DNA of 64,000 nucleotides from Chamaelirium japonicum. Lineage: Eukaryota > Streptophyta > Magnoliopsida > Liliales > Melanthiaceae. Shown here one piece after another: positions 1-12,119 of this stretch; position 1 is the stretch's first letter; the number at the start of each line of letters is the position of its first letter. The notes under the pieces are model-generated. The model had not been told where the DNA came from. It searched no databases and saw only the letters and a program-made list of their open reading frames with translations. The stretch lies in contig OX393553.1 of assembly GCA_947650365.1 (NCBI GenBank), positions 64,759,596-64,823,595 of the forward strand, given 5' to 3'. Both the position numbers and the translations under genes were made by a program.

Positions 1-1166
1 GTCTGAAAACCAAAAGCTCAGGGAGCTCTGGAAAACAGAAAGTGGGTTTCTAGTCTGGAATTTGGGATCTAGAATCATTTACAGGGTTTGCTATTTATAA
101 GAGCTTAGTTTATATGGGGAATATTCCAGGAATATTTCTAGGGATATCCGGTGTTTGGTAAATACCCGGGGGGATTTACCAGACCCCAGATAGTTCAAGT
201 GGGTCCTAAGCAGGGCTGCGGGTCCCACCATTGGACTCGTGGGCCCCAGGTAGGGCTGCGGGTCCCACCGTTGGACTCATGGGCCCCAGGCAGGGCTGTG
301 GGTCCCACCGTTGGGCGTTAGCCAGATTTTGCACCCACAGAAGTCTCAGGCCACACCGCAGCTGCCCAAGGGTGACGATCGTGCGATTGTCTGTAGGGTT
401 CAAGGGACTAGTAGCTAAGGAAAGAGATATGACATAGGGGATACCGTACGCTGCCCGGACATCCTCCAGTAGTGGGAACTTCTTCGGGACGGTGAACCAG
501 TTGAACGACATCTTCGGTACCGACTCACGCTACGATGAGATTACCTCCTACGCGCAACCCCTAGGCGTGTTTCCAAAAGAAGCTATAAAGCTACCTCTGA
601 CATGCAGCCCCGGGGCATGTATCTAAAAGCTGACCGCAGCGAAGCTACCACCTCACGCAGCGCTCCATCGACCCGAACAAGCCTTCAGCTACAGAAGAGA
701 AGAAGAGGAAATCTGAAGCAGAGGAAAAAATGAACCCTCTGGTTCCAATTTATAGGAAAAGTCTAAGCTTTGGGAGTTGGTTCGGATTTCGAAAAAGGAG
801 AAGGCTGGATGGCGACGCGTGGTGACGCCATGTTGCAAAAAACTGGGAAAAGCACGGACAACCATTTGAAGTTCCAGCAGCACTAAACTGGGGGTTAGCA
901 CCATCATGACACACAAATCGAGACCGGTATGAAAACCGAGGCAAAATTATCCTGATCAGGCGGTGCTGAAAACTGACCGATCAGGAGGGGGTATTGTGTG
1001 TACCCTGAGAAACTTGCCTGCCGGGAGCCGTGACTTTGTCACGGGCTGGCCATGCGCGAAGTGGAGAAAAAGAGGAAGTTACCTACCGGAGGCCGTAACT
1101 TCATCGTAGGTAGGTCGCGCACTAAAATGGAAGCAGGGAGAGTTCAACTCCTCCCCCCTACCTGGG
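1..1166. mobile_element. LTR-retrotransposon terminal sequence (copy A)
   Basis: No intact gene is seen. The matching sequence in copy B continues directly from a Gypsy 5' LTR edge and primer-binding site at 52,492-52,511, so much of this stretch should be the LTR of that minus-strand Gypsy element. A minus-strand TATA-like CTATAAATTGG lies near 750-760. A purine tract (AGGAGGGGG) followed by TGTGTGTACC near 983-995 could instead be the polypurine tract and start of a plus-strand LTR, so the border between two elements may fall near 900-1,000. A 101-codon minus-strand reading frame at 206-511 has faint resemblance to the N-terminal region of plant gypsy-type proteins, too weak to call a gene. 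Confidence 0.55.
201..315. repeat. 40-bp tandem repeat, about 3 units
   Basis: The motif GGGTCCCACC recurs at 220, 260 and 300, a 40-bp period. Units contain GGGCCCCAGG and AGGGCTG. The same array is in copy B at 53,033, 53,073 and 53,113. The period is not a multiple of three, so the array shifts frame and is unlikely to code. Confidence 0.85.
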
Positions 1167-1423
1167 TCGGCCGCGCAACAAGAAGAGAGGGGGGAGTCCA
1201 ACTCCCCCCCTAGTGTCGGCTGCACAACAGTGGAGAGAGGGGGGGAGCCAACCCCCCCCTATGGGTCGGCCGCGCATCAATAATAAGAGAGGGGGGAGTC
1301 CAAACCCCCCACCACCACCTGGATCGGCCGTGCAACAGTGGGGAGAGGGGGGAGCCTAACTCCCCACCCTAAGTGGTCGTCCGCGCAACAAGGAGAGGGG
1401 GGAGTCCAACCCCCCCCCCCCCT
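1167..1423. repeat. GC-rich minisatellite, 46-58 bp units, interrupted by Copia
   Basis: About five degenerate units start with a GTCGGCCGCGCAACA-like core at 1167, 1213, 1265, 1323 and 1376, and end in G-runs followed by C-runs. The array resumes at 16,005 on the far side of the Copia element with one more unit (GGTCGGCCGCGCAACAAGG), so the Copia landed inside it, in a poly-C stretch. Confidence 0.85.
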
Positions 1424-1916
1424 TGTTGGAAATAAATCCATGGTAGAGGCTCGCAGCGGAAACGATTTTGTGGTCGAAAGACCGTTCATGGTGCACGTTA
1501 CACGATTTAAACTTTCATTGAAACTAATCTACATATGTGTGCATGTGTATACACGTGAATCGAACACCCTAACGACAATCTAGCGTAATGATTAACTAGC
1601 ATGCATGCAAATCATAATGCTCGTTAGATCTACATGTTAGATTACACATACCTTTCATACGGATCTTTTAACCACGGAGAATTGTCTTCTTTGTCGATGG
1701 AGACGGAAGATCGTTCGCGAATATGCCGATGGTACGAATGGAGACGATGCCTTCTTGTTCACCCGATCTCACACGATGCACGGAACGTCGCTCTCGGATC
1801 TCTGAGTGCCTCCGAAGAACGACCCTTCTCCTTCTACGAAACTCCACGCGAGGAAGACGAAGTAGCAAGCGGGAAACGGGAGATGGATTAGGGAGAGAAC
1901 TAGAGAGATGAGAGGG

Positions 1917-2904
1917 TGATTGTGGACAGACTGACCAAGTCTATCCACTTTCTTCCAGTCAGAATTACTTTTTCCCTACCTTAGATGAGCAGACTCTACT
2001 AGCAGAGATAGTCCGGTTGCACGGGATTCCGTTGAGCATAGTCTCAGATCGAGACCCCGGGTTTGTCTCAGGATTCTGGAGGAGCTTACAGACTGCATTA
2101 GGGACCCAGCTCAATTTTAGCACGGCCTTTCATCCTCAGACGGACGATCAGTCAGAGAGGACCATTCAGATCTTGGAGGACATGCTTCGGGCATGCTCTA
2201 TAGACTTTGCCGGTAATTGGGATGAGCACTTGCCACTAGTGGAGTTCTCATACAACAACAGCTTTCAGGCGAGCATTGGCATGGCTCCTTACGAGGCTCT
2301 ATATGGGAGGCCTTGTCGTTCCCCTATCTATTGGGCAAAAGTTGAAGAGCGTAGTCTTCTGGGACCGGAGTTGGTGCAGGAGACAACGGAGAAGATACAG
2401 CTGATCAGGGAAAGGCTTCGTACAGCTCAGATCAGGCAGAAGAGCTATGCAGACATTCGTAGGCGACCTCTGGAGTTCGAGGTTGGAGACCATGTTTTCC
2501 TACGGGTTTTCCCTAAGCATGGTGTCTTTCGGTTCGGAAAGAGGAGGAAGGTAGCGCCGAGGTTTACGGGACCGTTCGAGATATTGGATCAAGTGGGCGA
2601 GGTGGCATATCGCCTGGCCCTGCCACCACGCCTCTCAGCAGTCCACCCGGTGTTCCATGTGTCGATGCTTCGGAGGTACATGCCGGACTCGTCGCACGTA
2701 CTGGATTGGCAGGACTTGGAGCTCAGTGCAGATGCCACATTTGAGGAGCGTCCGGTCCGTGTTTTGGCTTTTGAGGATAGGGTGCTTCGCACTAAGACTA
2801 TCAGGATGGTCAAGATCCTTTGGAGTCATCAAGGCGAGGACGAGGCCACATGGGAGGTGGAGTCTGATATGTTGCACTTGTACCCTTATCTTTTCGATAC
2901 CTGA
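1917..2904 (+). pseudogene. Chromovirus integrase, C-terminal part plus chromodomain (broken)
   Basis: The integrase of an LTR retrotransposon inserts its cDNA into host DNA. The fragment keeps the core from the first catalytic Asp (VDRLTK) through the second (SDRDPGF) to the Glu (SERTIQ), followed by the GPF/Y-type region (FTGPFEIL) and a terminal chromodomain-like block ([15 protein letters not shown]). An in-frame TAG lies near 1982. A one-base deletion at about 2009, absent in copy B (54,796-55,716 stays open from its ATG), breaks the frame again. From 2017 to 2904 the frame is open for 295 codons. The N-terminal zinc-binding part of integrase and everything upstream are missing. It is not expected to act without the rest of pol. 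Confidence 0.9.
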
Positions 2905-2957
2905 TTCTATTTTCTGTCTAATTTTTGAGGACAAAAATTTCTTTAAGGTGTGTAGGT

Positions 2958-5900
2958 TGTAACACCTGAGGTGTTAAATTTGAGAATAATAAAAATCCTT
3001 CCAGGGCTCTTTTCGTCTTTTTACCATCAAACTTTCTTACTGGGTTTTTTCCAGAATAATGGGTCGTAAACCCATGAGATGTTTTACGTTCACTTTTTCT
3101 ATATTTTAGAGCACGTCGTATTGGTGCGTTCCATGCAAGGATCTGGTGTATGCGCAGCCTGTTTTGGCAGCCTGGTAGTTAAACCCTAGAATTTTAATAA
3201 TCAGCCCACTGTCGGTATTGTTTAGTTTACCAAAGGTGATTGGGTGATCGGATCGTGGCAAGGATGGAAACGTTGGGTGAGGCTCTGAAAGAGCTTTCCA
3301 ACGAGCCTAAGCGAGGGCCGATCCAACACCCAGACAATGAGTTCATGTTATTTTAAATTTCAGAGTATTTCTTTCGTTGTGGGAGATCTACAAGTCAGAA
3401 AAATATGTACAAAGCGCCGTTGTGTTTGCGTCGATGAGAACTTTCCAACGGGTCCTTCCGTACCCACTTCTGATCTCCGGTTTGTAACTTATGGCTGATT
3501 ATTCTTTTCAGCTAGGTAAGTCGACGGTTTGCACTCGGGTTCCAACCGAGCACAGTTCAGGGCTCGGGACCAAGCCTGAGCAGCCATAGGACCTTTCTTC
3601 CAACCTTTTAGTTGGGTTTAGACCCCCTCGATCGCCCTCCCTGGTATTTAAAATTTGAATTTCGAATCGGGAGGATATGGCAGGATTCGGGATGATAACA
3701 ACCGGATCTTCCTGCCATAACCACCCCTCCTTGTTAGGAAGGCCTTAACCAACCCGATTCCCCAGCCACCTTGCCATAACCGCAGCCCCCCTCCCGTTTT
3801 ACGTGAATCGGGAGAGAGAGGCCGGGAGAGAACGAGAGAGAAATAAGAGAACGGGAGGAAAAGAGAGAGAAAAACAGAGAGAGAGAGAAAGACTAGAGAG
3901 AGAAAGGAGGGAGAGAAGAAGAAAGAAACCAAAGGAGAAGAGAGAGGAGCAGCCGCAGCCCCCTTCGAGTACCACCCCCGACCTCGGCGAACCACCACAG
4001 GTCAGCCCTCCCTCTCTCCTCTCCTCCTCCACCGCGCAACCCAACCTCCACCATGAAAACCAACCTCATCGCGACCCCCTTCCTTCTCCTCCCTTGCCGC
4101 TGCCCACTTGGGCCGGGGATGCCACTGAGACCCCACCTCCGGTTCTCTTCGGGCGGACCAAACTCCAAGCTCCGCCGGAGAAAAACCAAACCCAAGCCAC
4201 CGGAGTCGCACCCTCCACCACGAACCCCTCCGGCCAAGTCTTTCCGGGCTCCGACGGCACACCGGCCACCTCCTCCCGCGCCTCCCTTGCGGGGGTGATG
4301 CGGGGGAGACCGGCCGGGCACCACCGTCGCACCCAAACCCCGGTCACCCCGCCGCCGTTGTCGGGCAAAAACCAAAATTCTGGTTTTTTGTTGAGAAGAT
4401 ACTATGGAGGGACCAATCAGTAATTATGTGTATATCCCAGTCATTTAGAAAATGTTAATACTGCAGACCCGACCCGAACTGCAACCCGACCCGACTGCAC
4501 ATCAAACCCGACCCAAACAGCAGACCCGGCCCAACAGTGAACCGGTCTGGTTCACCTGAACCAGACCCGTAAACCAACCAGAAATTGGTTCAGCCGCCAT
4601 TTCTTCGTCCGATCTCGAAATCGAACGAAACCAGCGGCATTTCGATCGGCTCGAAGAGACCCACTTGTTGAACGAGAATTGGTATGGTAATTTTACTATC
4701 TAGGATCCCTTGTTAGCCATGGGCCCGATCTAGTCGGTGCACCGTGGTTTGACCACCAATTCTCCGTTCGATCTCGGAATTGGATGAAACCAGTGGAATC
4801 GTGCTCAGATCATTGATGCTGATGTATTGAACCTAGTTTGGAACCCTAGAGACCCCTTTACCCTATTGAACCGATCGTAGACCGGTTTTCACCGGTTCGA
4901 CCCTAAAACCTCCGACCGAAGTCGGATTCGAGCGAGACCGGATCCCATGGGTCCCTCATCGCTAAACCAACCTTTTTAGAACCCTAGTTTGAATAATTTA
5001 TAGATGTAACAACTTATATATTTCAAACCATGATGGTCAGTTTCTTCTTCGACGGTACACCGGACTGATAGGCGTGAGGAGCGTGGACTACCGAGCTATT
5101 ATCCAAGTGAACATGATTAATTCTATTCTAGTTAGAGTAGATTGTAGTTGTATCTATAAAATAATAAATAAAACCGTATGTGGCATAGTATGTCCAATGC
5201 ATGCAGGCGGCAAATCGGTACTGCATGTGGGAGGTGGGCATACTATCCCTTGCCTCTGAATAATCATGCATGTAATATTTTGATAGCTGTAATGGTGATT
5301 GACTCAACCTAGATTCACACTACGAAGCATGCAAACAAGTAGATACTTGTACTGATTATTTATTAATATTCTGTTGAATGAGTGTGTTTGGTGACCATGG
5401 GTCGCATGGTGCAGTCCAATTGCTATTGAGCGACGAAGACTGGTGGTCTCGGTGGAGAGACCAATGGTCTCAATGGAGAGACTGGTGATTGTACTTCCTC
5501 AGTTGAGGTTCTCTTCCCAGAGGAAAGACTCACTACTCACGGGCATGGGTAGGGGACCCGAGTGCACAGGATGGGAGGTGAACCACTGCCTGTGCATAAT
5601 CCGAAGCAAGTAGGTAGGGTCACAGGGTTGGGCAGGCGGAAAGCCCCTAGTGGCCTAGTAGTCCACCCTTGGGTAATGACCCCGAAAATCAAGATGGGCG
5701 GGAGTGCCCCGTGGTGAAAGACCAAGCCCCCTTATGGCCATATGGGTATTTCTGGCTCTCCAAGTACACTTGGACCCGGGTTCTGTTGGCAGACTCAGTT
5801 AGAAAACTGCCGGTTCATTTTAGGAGTAGGTAGAACTAACCTTCGGTGATTAGTTGCATACTTTTAAGCTGGATGATTATTTGTCTTACATTTACTAGTT

Positions 5901-6496
5901 GTAGTTGTACCATAGTAGAACTGCCATGTTAGCTAGCTGAACTATCTTATTTGCAATATATGTATGTATATGTTGTCGCCCTCATAGACTTCTAGAAGGG
6001 GCAGGGTATGACTATGGTTTACCCTAGCTAGTTTAGGGTTAACGGTTCACTGAGTTTACCTAGAAAACTCATCCCGTTGTTAAACACTCTTTTCAGGTAC
6101 CATAGATCCTTCTCAGGCGCTTCCTAGAGGAGCTTGATTAGCTATCGAGGGAGGACATTAGAGGTGTTAACTAGTTTCAATATTTTCAGTTGATTATGTA
6201 ATAACTGCAGAACCATGTTCTAGATGCTCTGAATAATGCCAGAATCAGTAATATTTCTTTGGTAAGCTTCTCCTCAAAGCTTCATGCCTGGTAGGCCTTT
6301 CCTCAAGGCCAAGTTATTGGTAGGCTTCTCCTCAAAGCTGTCCCTCATCAGCTAGTAAGTAGTTAATGATAAATTAGTAATAAATAACTAAATAATAAAA
6401 TCAACCTCGCAACCTTATAACATTGTCTTACCCTTAAAACCCCATCACCCCCGGGTTTGACTGGTTTACCCTTGTAGTCAGATCCGGGGTGTGACA
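2958..6496 (+). repeat. Chromovirus 3' LTR, 3.54 kb
   Basis: It starts TGTAACACCT, preceded by the purine-rich TTTAAGGTGTGTAGGT, and ends GGGTGTGACA. The termini are near-perfect inverted repeats. A TATA-like TATTTAAAA lies near 3643-3651. The LTR includes a GA-rich tract and an ACCCGACCC-rich stretch (about 4466-4525). The several overlapping reading frames at 3,650-4,420 follow base composition and are not credible genes. Confidence 0.9.
3808..3948. repeat. GA-rich low-complexity tract
   Basis: This is almost pure purine on the plus strand, with repeated GAGAGA and GGAAAAGAGAGAG blocks, inside the chromovirus LTR. Copy B is slightly shorter. Confidence 0.9.
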
Positions 6497-8140
6497 GAAG
6501 GGGGGTTTGATTTTTTGCATCCTTATGGCCGGCCCCATATATCCCTTTATATAGGGCCGGCCTACCCCCTTGGATAAGGATCCAAGGGGATAAAGACCTC
6601 CCACAATTATCTCTCCAATCTCACCCTTTTATCTCTCCTTGTATTTATCCGTTTTCCCACTTTTTAGGGCTCGATTTTAACCGATTCAAAGCCCTATCCC
6701 TATCTATATAGCCAGCCCTATATATGAGGGATTCTCATCCCTACAACATAGGGCCGGCCCTAGCAAGTTCTCCCACTGCTAGGGTCGGCCAAGAGTGAGG
6801 TCCGGTAGAGTGAGGTTTTTACCAAAACGCCTTGACGCCTCATTTTGACCATTTCTAGCGTGCGATACCTAGCGGCCATTACTTAAGTAATTTCTACTAA
6901 TTACCTTACTATTTACTGAGGCCATCGAAGGGTGCCTCTAGCAAAGTCAACTAGTCAACTCACAGCATACCCCGGTGCATCGCACCTATGCAGCGACGTT
7001 CATTTATGGCTAGGGATTACTACGTGCGCCTCTGTACTAGTCTCGGGCATAACCCTTAGTACTCGCATGTAGTTACGCATCTACCATGCTCTAGTGCCAA
7101 GCACACACGGAGCGTATACTTCTTTCTTCCTCCTAGTGCTTATGGTGTTCCGAGGAGATGGTTCAAGAACCGTACATAATGTTGATAAAGTGGAACCATC
7201 AGGGACCGGGGTTCATGGCTTCCAACTCAAGCTCGATCGACACACTACCCGAGTGTACCATCAATCCTGTGAGCTCGAATTAGCCTGCATAGCCACCCAG
7301 AGTGCGACGCAGGCTGCACTCCAATTCACCCAGACTTACTATGTTCTCCATCATACCCCTGCTCTCCGTTTAGTAGTGGTAAACTACTGTCCGTCCACTT
7401 GATGCCATGATTCACTTCGAGCGGTGGAGACTACCGTCAGACTCGAATGATCATATGACTTGGTTCCTTCCAGGTTGACCTATACATCGTACCTCTGATT
7501 ATCCCGTCGAGTAATCGAACCCGGTCAACAGTCAAACTGATGACCACCAGGCCTGGGTTTGGTACAGTGTAAGTCACACCAAGGAACACACCTCCTTTCA
7601 GGGGTGTGGATGGCCTGCAAGAGTGACACGCTAATGCAACGCCAGCCGGGTAACCCAGTACACCGTGGTTTTGGATCACTGCATACGGATCCTCACATAT
7701 TGGGGCGCCAAAGCTCCACGCAACTGGTTAGTCCATCAGACGTGGTTCCTCAGGGTTTAGGACCATTTTACCCTAAGCAGAAACACGGCTTAGTGTACCA
7801 GTGTTTGGTCACTGATCTGTACACCGTGTTAGTTCCGTTCAGCCACATACACTGTGCCTGGTGATGACCATGGTGAAGACATCCCATGAACTGTTATCGC
7901 CAACAGCTTATCATGATGAGGCGACCAACCTGATCATAGCTGCGAACTGATTTAGATTATACGGGACCAATCCACTTAGTCTTCAACTCAGTGGACTACC
8001 ATATAACCATGGCTCTCTGTTCTTAAAAGAACACGTAACTATGTTACGCACCTATATGCATCTCATATAATAATAACTATCAATCTTTATTAGACCAAAA
8101 CATAAAGTTTTACAAGCTTAGAACGCATTAATCCTAACAA

Positions 8141-8153
8141 TCTTCCACTTGCT
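8141..8153 (-). other. Copia-1 polypurine tract
   Basis: Read on the minus strand, the purine-rich GCAAGTGGAAGA lies directly before the 3' LTR start (TGTTAGGATT). This is where plus-strand DNA synthesis is primed in LTR elements. It follows the gag-pol stop codon at once. Confidence 0.8.
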
Positions 8154-11100
8154 TTAGCGTAGCAAAACGGTTTTGACTCCCATCGCGTCCACTTGTCGCT
8201 TGAATGCCTTGGTAGGTATTGCCTTTGTGAAAGGATCAGCAATATTATCTGTAGATGCAATTTGTGTCACCGCTACTCGCCCTTGCTTTTGAAACTGCCG
8301 AATCAAGTGGAACTTGTGCTCGATGTGCTTCCCCTTTTGGTGATGTCTTGGCTTCTTTGCTTATGCTACCGCCCCACTATTGTCGCAGTAAAGCATAATA
8401 GGTAACTGGGTCTCTGGTACGCACCCTAAATTCATAAGGAATTTCTTGAGCCATACCGCCTCTTTGGCTGCCTCGCACGCTGCAACGTACTCAGCCTCTG
8501 TGGTAGAGTCTGCGATGCATTTCGGCTTCACACTCTGCCAACTAACCGCTGCTCCTCCTAACATAAACACAAAACCTAATATCGATTTTCTGGATTCCAA
8601 ATCTGACATAAAGTCAGAATCTGTGTATCCAATCGGCGTCAGTTCTTGTGCAGTATAAACCAACTCATAGTTCTTTGTTCTACGAAGGTACTTGAGTATA
8701 CATTTTACTGTTGTCCAGTGATCTGGACCCGGATTCGACTTAAACCGACCCATCATGTCTACTGTGAAACAGATATCTGGCCTTGTACAATACATAGCAT
8801 ACATTAGACTACCTAATGCCGAAGCATAAGGTATCTTCTGCATTTCTGCTCTCTCCTCAGGTGTCTTAGGATATTGATCCTTAGACAGTTTTACGCCATG
8901 TTTAAATGGCACACTACCCTTCTTGGAGTTTTGCATGTCAAACTTAGCCATAACCTTATCTATATACGCGGCCTGTGACAGCAAGAGAATCATGTTCTAG
9001 CGATCTCGTGTTACCTTGATCCCCAAAACATAACTCTCTTCACATAGGTCTTTCATATCGAACTGTGTTGACAACCAGACCTTTACCGTTGACAATATTC
9101 CAACATTATTTCCAATGAGTAGAATATCGTCTACGTAAAGTATCAAATATACCACTGTAGTCTTATCACTCCTTTTGTATACACATGGTTCATCCTTATT
9201 TTGAGTAAATCCATATGACTGGATTGCCTGATCAAAACGGATGTTCCAACTTCTAGATGCTTGCTTTAGTCCATAAATGGACTTCTGTAACTTGCAAACT
9301 AGATGTTCTTGATCCTCTGACTCAAAACCTGGTGGCTGCATCATATAAATGTCTTCTTCCAAATTTCCGTTGAGGAATACTGTCTTGACATCCATTTGCC
9401 AGATCTCCTAGTTATAATGGGCTGCAATGGATAGGAGGATCCGAATAGACTTTATCATAGCTACCGGCGAGAAGGTTTCGTCAAAGTCGATTCCTTCACT
9501 CTGGGTATAACCCTTGGCAACTAATCTAGCTTTATAAGTCTCAATTGTACCATCGGATCCTATCTTCTTCTTATACACCCACTTACACCCAATAGGTTTA
9601 ATATTGGATGACGGTGTAACAAGAGTCTAGACAGCGTTATGGGACATTGATGTAATTTCTGTCTCCATAGCCTTTTGCCAGTCAGAGCTGTCAGAAGCTC
9701 CCACTGCCTCATCATAGCTCAGTGGGTCATCCTCCTGATCCTCTGGATCAACCAATAAGGTTTCTCCATAGTATCTGTCAGGAGCTCTGATATTTCTCCT
9801 ACTGCGACGAGGTGGTGGTTGTGTTACAGGATTAATAGGTTCTACAGTATCTGGTATATTAGTGTCTGTGATGTCAGCTCCCACTATGCTTTCGGATGCG
9901 CTCTCTGATCTAGTACCTAGTAGCTCATCCAGAACTACCTTACTAGTAGGTTTGTGGTCCAGAATATAATCCCGTTCTAGGAAATAGGCGTTCGTAGAAA
10001 CGATCACCTTCTTTTCCTCAGGATTATAAAATAGACCACCTTTGGTCTCCTTAGAATACCCTACAAACAAACATACTTTGGACTTCAGTTCCATCTTATC
10101 CCTCTTATCCTTCCGCACATGTGCAGGACATCCCCATATTCTGAAATACTGTAGTTTCGGTTTGTTCCTTGACCACAACTCTCTAGGGGTCTGAGGTACT
10201 GACTTAGACGGAACGTGGTTTAAAATATAAACTGTTGTTTGTAGGGCATATCCCCAAAAGGTCATTGGTAAACTGGCGTAACTCATCATGCTGTGAACCA
10301 TGTCCAACAAGGTTCGATTCCTTCTCTCGGAAACTCCATTCTGTTGTGAGGTTCCTGGAGCAGTAAACTGAGATTTAATCCCATGCTCCACTTTATACCC
10401 AAGGAACTCGTCAGATAGGTACTCGCCTCCTCGATCAGATCGAAGGGTTTTTATATATTTACCTGTCTGCTTTTCTACTTCAGCCCTGAACTCTTTGAAC
10501 ATGTCAAAGGATTTCGATTTCTGTTGCATCAGGTAAATATAACCATATCTTGAGTAATCATCAATAAAAGTGATAAAGTACTCATGGCCTCCTATCGCCT
10601 TGACGCTCATGGGTCCATACACATCTGAATGGATTAACTCCAATACCTCAGTAGCTTTTACTCCTTTGCCTTTAAAGGCCCTCTTGGTCATCTTGCCTTC
10701 CAGGCAGGATTCACAGGTGGGAAGGATCTCCGTAGGATCTGTTTCCAGAAGCCCGGCCTTCACCATCCTATGGATCCTGTCTAAGCCAATATGCCCAAGT
10801 CGTAAGTGCCACAATTGGGTTAAATTTTCCGAAGGTTTCTTACGCTTAGATGAATTAACATTAAATGCTGAAGTTATTTTGTTATCTTTTTCGAATTTAG
10901 GACTGACAACATAGAGATGATTCTGAACCATTCCTCTTATTATAAAAGTTTCATTCAGCTTAAACGACACACCAGAAGCATCAAAATAAATTGAATAACC
11001 TTCATTAACTAAAGAAGAAACAGAAATCAAGTCACGTCTCAAGGACGGTACATAAAAAACATCTCTAAGAGTCAAAGTCTTATTATTCGAAAAACTAAGA

Positions 11101-12119
11101 TTAACGTCTCCAATAGCTTCAGCAGCAGCCACGGCCTCAGTTCCCATGCTCAAGGTCACCTCTCCATCAAGCAACCTTTTGCTTTCCTGAAACCCCTGAA
11201 GAGAGTTATAGGCATGGTTAGTGGATCCTGAATCCACAATCCAACTAGCAAAAGAACTATTACTTGAAAGAAATGATTCAACAACTAAGAGTTGTAGATT
11301 ACATTCACCAGCATTCTGAGGCTTCTTGTAGTCCTTCTTCCAATAACCCTTCTGGCCACACCGGAAACACTTCATGCCTGGTTTCTTTGATTCTCCAGAC
11401 CTAGAGGCCCCAGCAGAGTCCTGCACAGGCGCTGACTTAGGTTTTTTCTTATGTTTCTTGCCTTGAGGTTTATCAGACTTCTTGAAGGATCTGCGTTGCA
11501 CGTGAAGTGCTTTGCCCTTCTGCTTGAAGCCATCCTCAGCTACCTGGAGAGCTCCCAGAAGCTCTGCATTTGTCATAGCCTACTTGTTCAAATTAAAGTT
11601 GGTGACAAAGCCTTCAAAGGCTCCAGACAGTGACGAGAGGAAGATGTTTGTCATCACCTCGCCTTCTAGCACAATGTCCATGGTCGCTAGTTCGTTCTGG
11701 AACCCAAACATTTTCATTATGTGTTTCCGAACCAGCGTCCCATTGGACATCTTAGTGCCGACGAGTTTCTTGATGGTAAGGTATCACGTAACACGATTGT
11801 GACCTTCAAACTTCTCCTTCAGATACAATATCATGTTAGAAGCATCGGGCATCTCCTCGACTTGCTTCTGCAGAGTTGTTTGCAAGGATGCTATTATATA
11901 GCATTTACATATTTCATTAGATTCCTTCCAGTCAGTGAAAGTCTTTAACTGTGCCTCTGTGGCATCGGGTCCTGGCAAATCTGGCTCAAGGTCATTCAGG
12001 GCTGTCATATGTTTACCAATCCTTAAGACTAGGTACAGGTTGCGCTTCCAGTCCTCATAGTTGGGACCGGTAAGTTTGTGGTCATTTAGGATAGCGGACA
12101 GGGGGCCTAACTTGGTCAT
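8154..12119 (-). pseudogene. Copia-1 gag-pol (copy A), one frame broken by six stop codons
   Basis: This would be a 1,321-residue gag-pol polyprotein. In order it has: UBN2-type gag from the ATG at 12119; a zinc knuckle in which the His and last Cys positions are Tyr ([14 protein letters not shown]); protease (VDSGST); a GAG pre-integrase block with H..H..C..C (HLRLGH, CESC); integrase core D-D-E ([22 protein letters not shown]); reverse transcriptase (YVDD); and RNase H ending at a TAA at 8154. In-frame stops are TGA at 11784 and TAG or TAA at 11577, 9627, 9408, 8997 and 8361. All segments share one frame, so there are no frameshifts. Copy B has TGG at the place of the 9408 stop. The element cannot make its own proteins. 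Confidence 0.95.

Larger units (their letters stand above)
1917..6496 (+). mobile_element. 5'-truncated chromovirus (Gypsy) inside the Copia-1 LTR
   Basis: The insert starts inside an integrase reading frame and ends at the end of an LTR (TGTGACA). No 5' LTR, gag, protease, reverse transcriptase or RNase H is present. Compared with the intact LTR at 13872-16004, little or no Copia LTR sequence appears lost at the junctions: the left flank ends GAGAGGG and the right flank begins GAAGGGGGG. The same truncated insert, with the same borders, is in copy B at 54,728-59,309. The C-terminal chromodomain-like block and the long LTR suggest the Tekay/Del group, by inference. Confidence 0.9.
1424..8139 (-). 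repeat. Copia-1 3' LTR, split at 1917-6496
   Basis: The LTR parts are 1424-1916 and 6497-8139; together they match the uninterrupted LTR at 13872-16004. A minus-strand TATA box (CCTATATAAA) lies at 6546-6555, so the insertion sits within about 50 bases downstream of it, near the expected transcription start. AGGGCCGGCC motifs recur around 6530-6760. Confidence 0.92.
1..11192. repeat. Segmental duplication, copy A
   Basis: The whole stretch is repeated in direct orientation at 52,815-64,000. The offset drifts from 52,814 to 52,808 through small indels. The match runs to the left edge of the window, so the true left limit lies outside. Both copies hold the same nested structure: minisatellite, Copia LTR, truncated chromovirus inside that LTR, and Copia gag-pol. 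Hand comparison gave roughly 5-7 differences per 530 bases in the first kilobase and about 10 in the first 490 bases of the Copia LTR. Confidence 0.95.

Noticed and set aside
206..511. 101-codon minus-strand frame, conserved in copy B
   Set aside because: Conservation is explained by the recent duplication. The frame runs through a 40-bp tandem repeat, and resemblance to a plant gypsy-type protein is too faint to call.
3650..4423. Long overlapping reading frames (up to 206 codons) on both strands
   Set aside because: They lie inside the chromovirus LTR, in GA- and CCG-rich sequence, with no domain. Low complexity keeps frames open by chance.
7094..7864. Reading frames of about 100 codons on both strands, repeated at 14,959 and 59,905
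   Set aside because: They are within the Copia-1 LTR, occur only as LTR copies, and have no domain or codon-level conservation.
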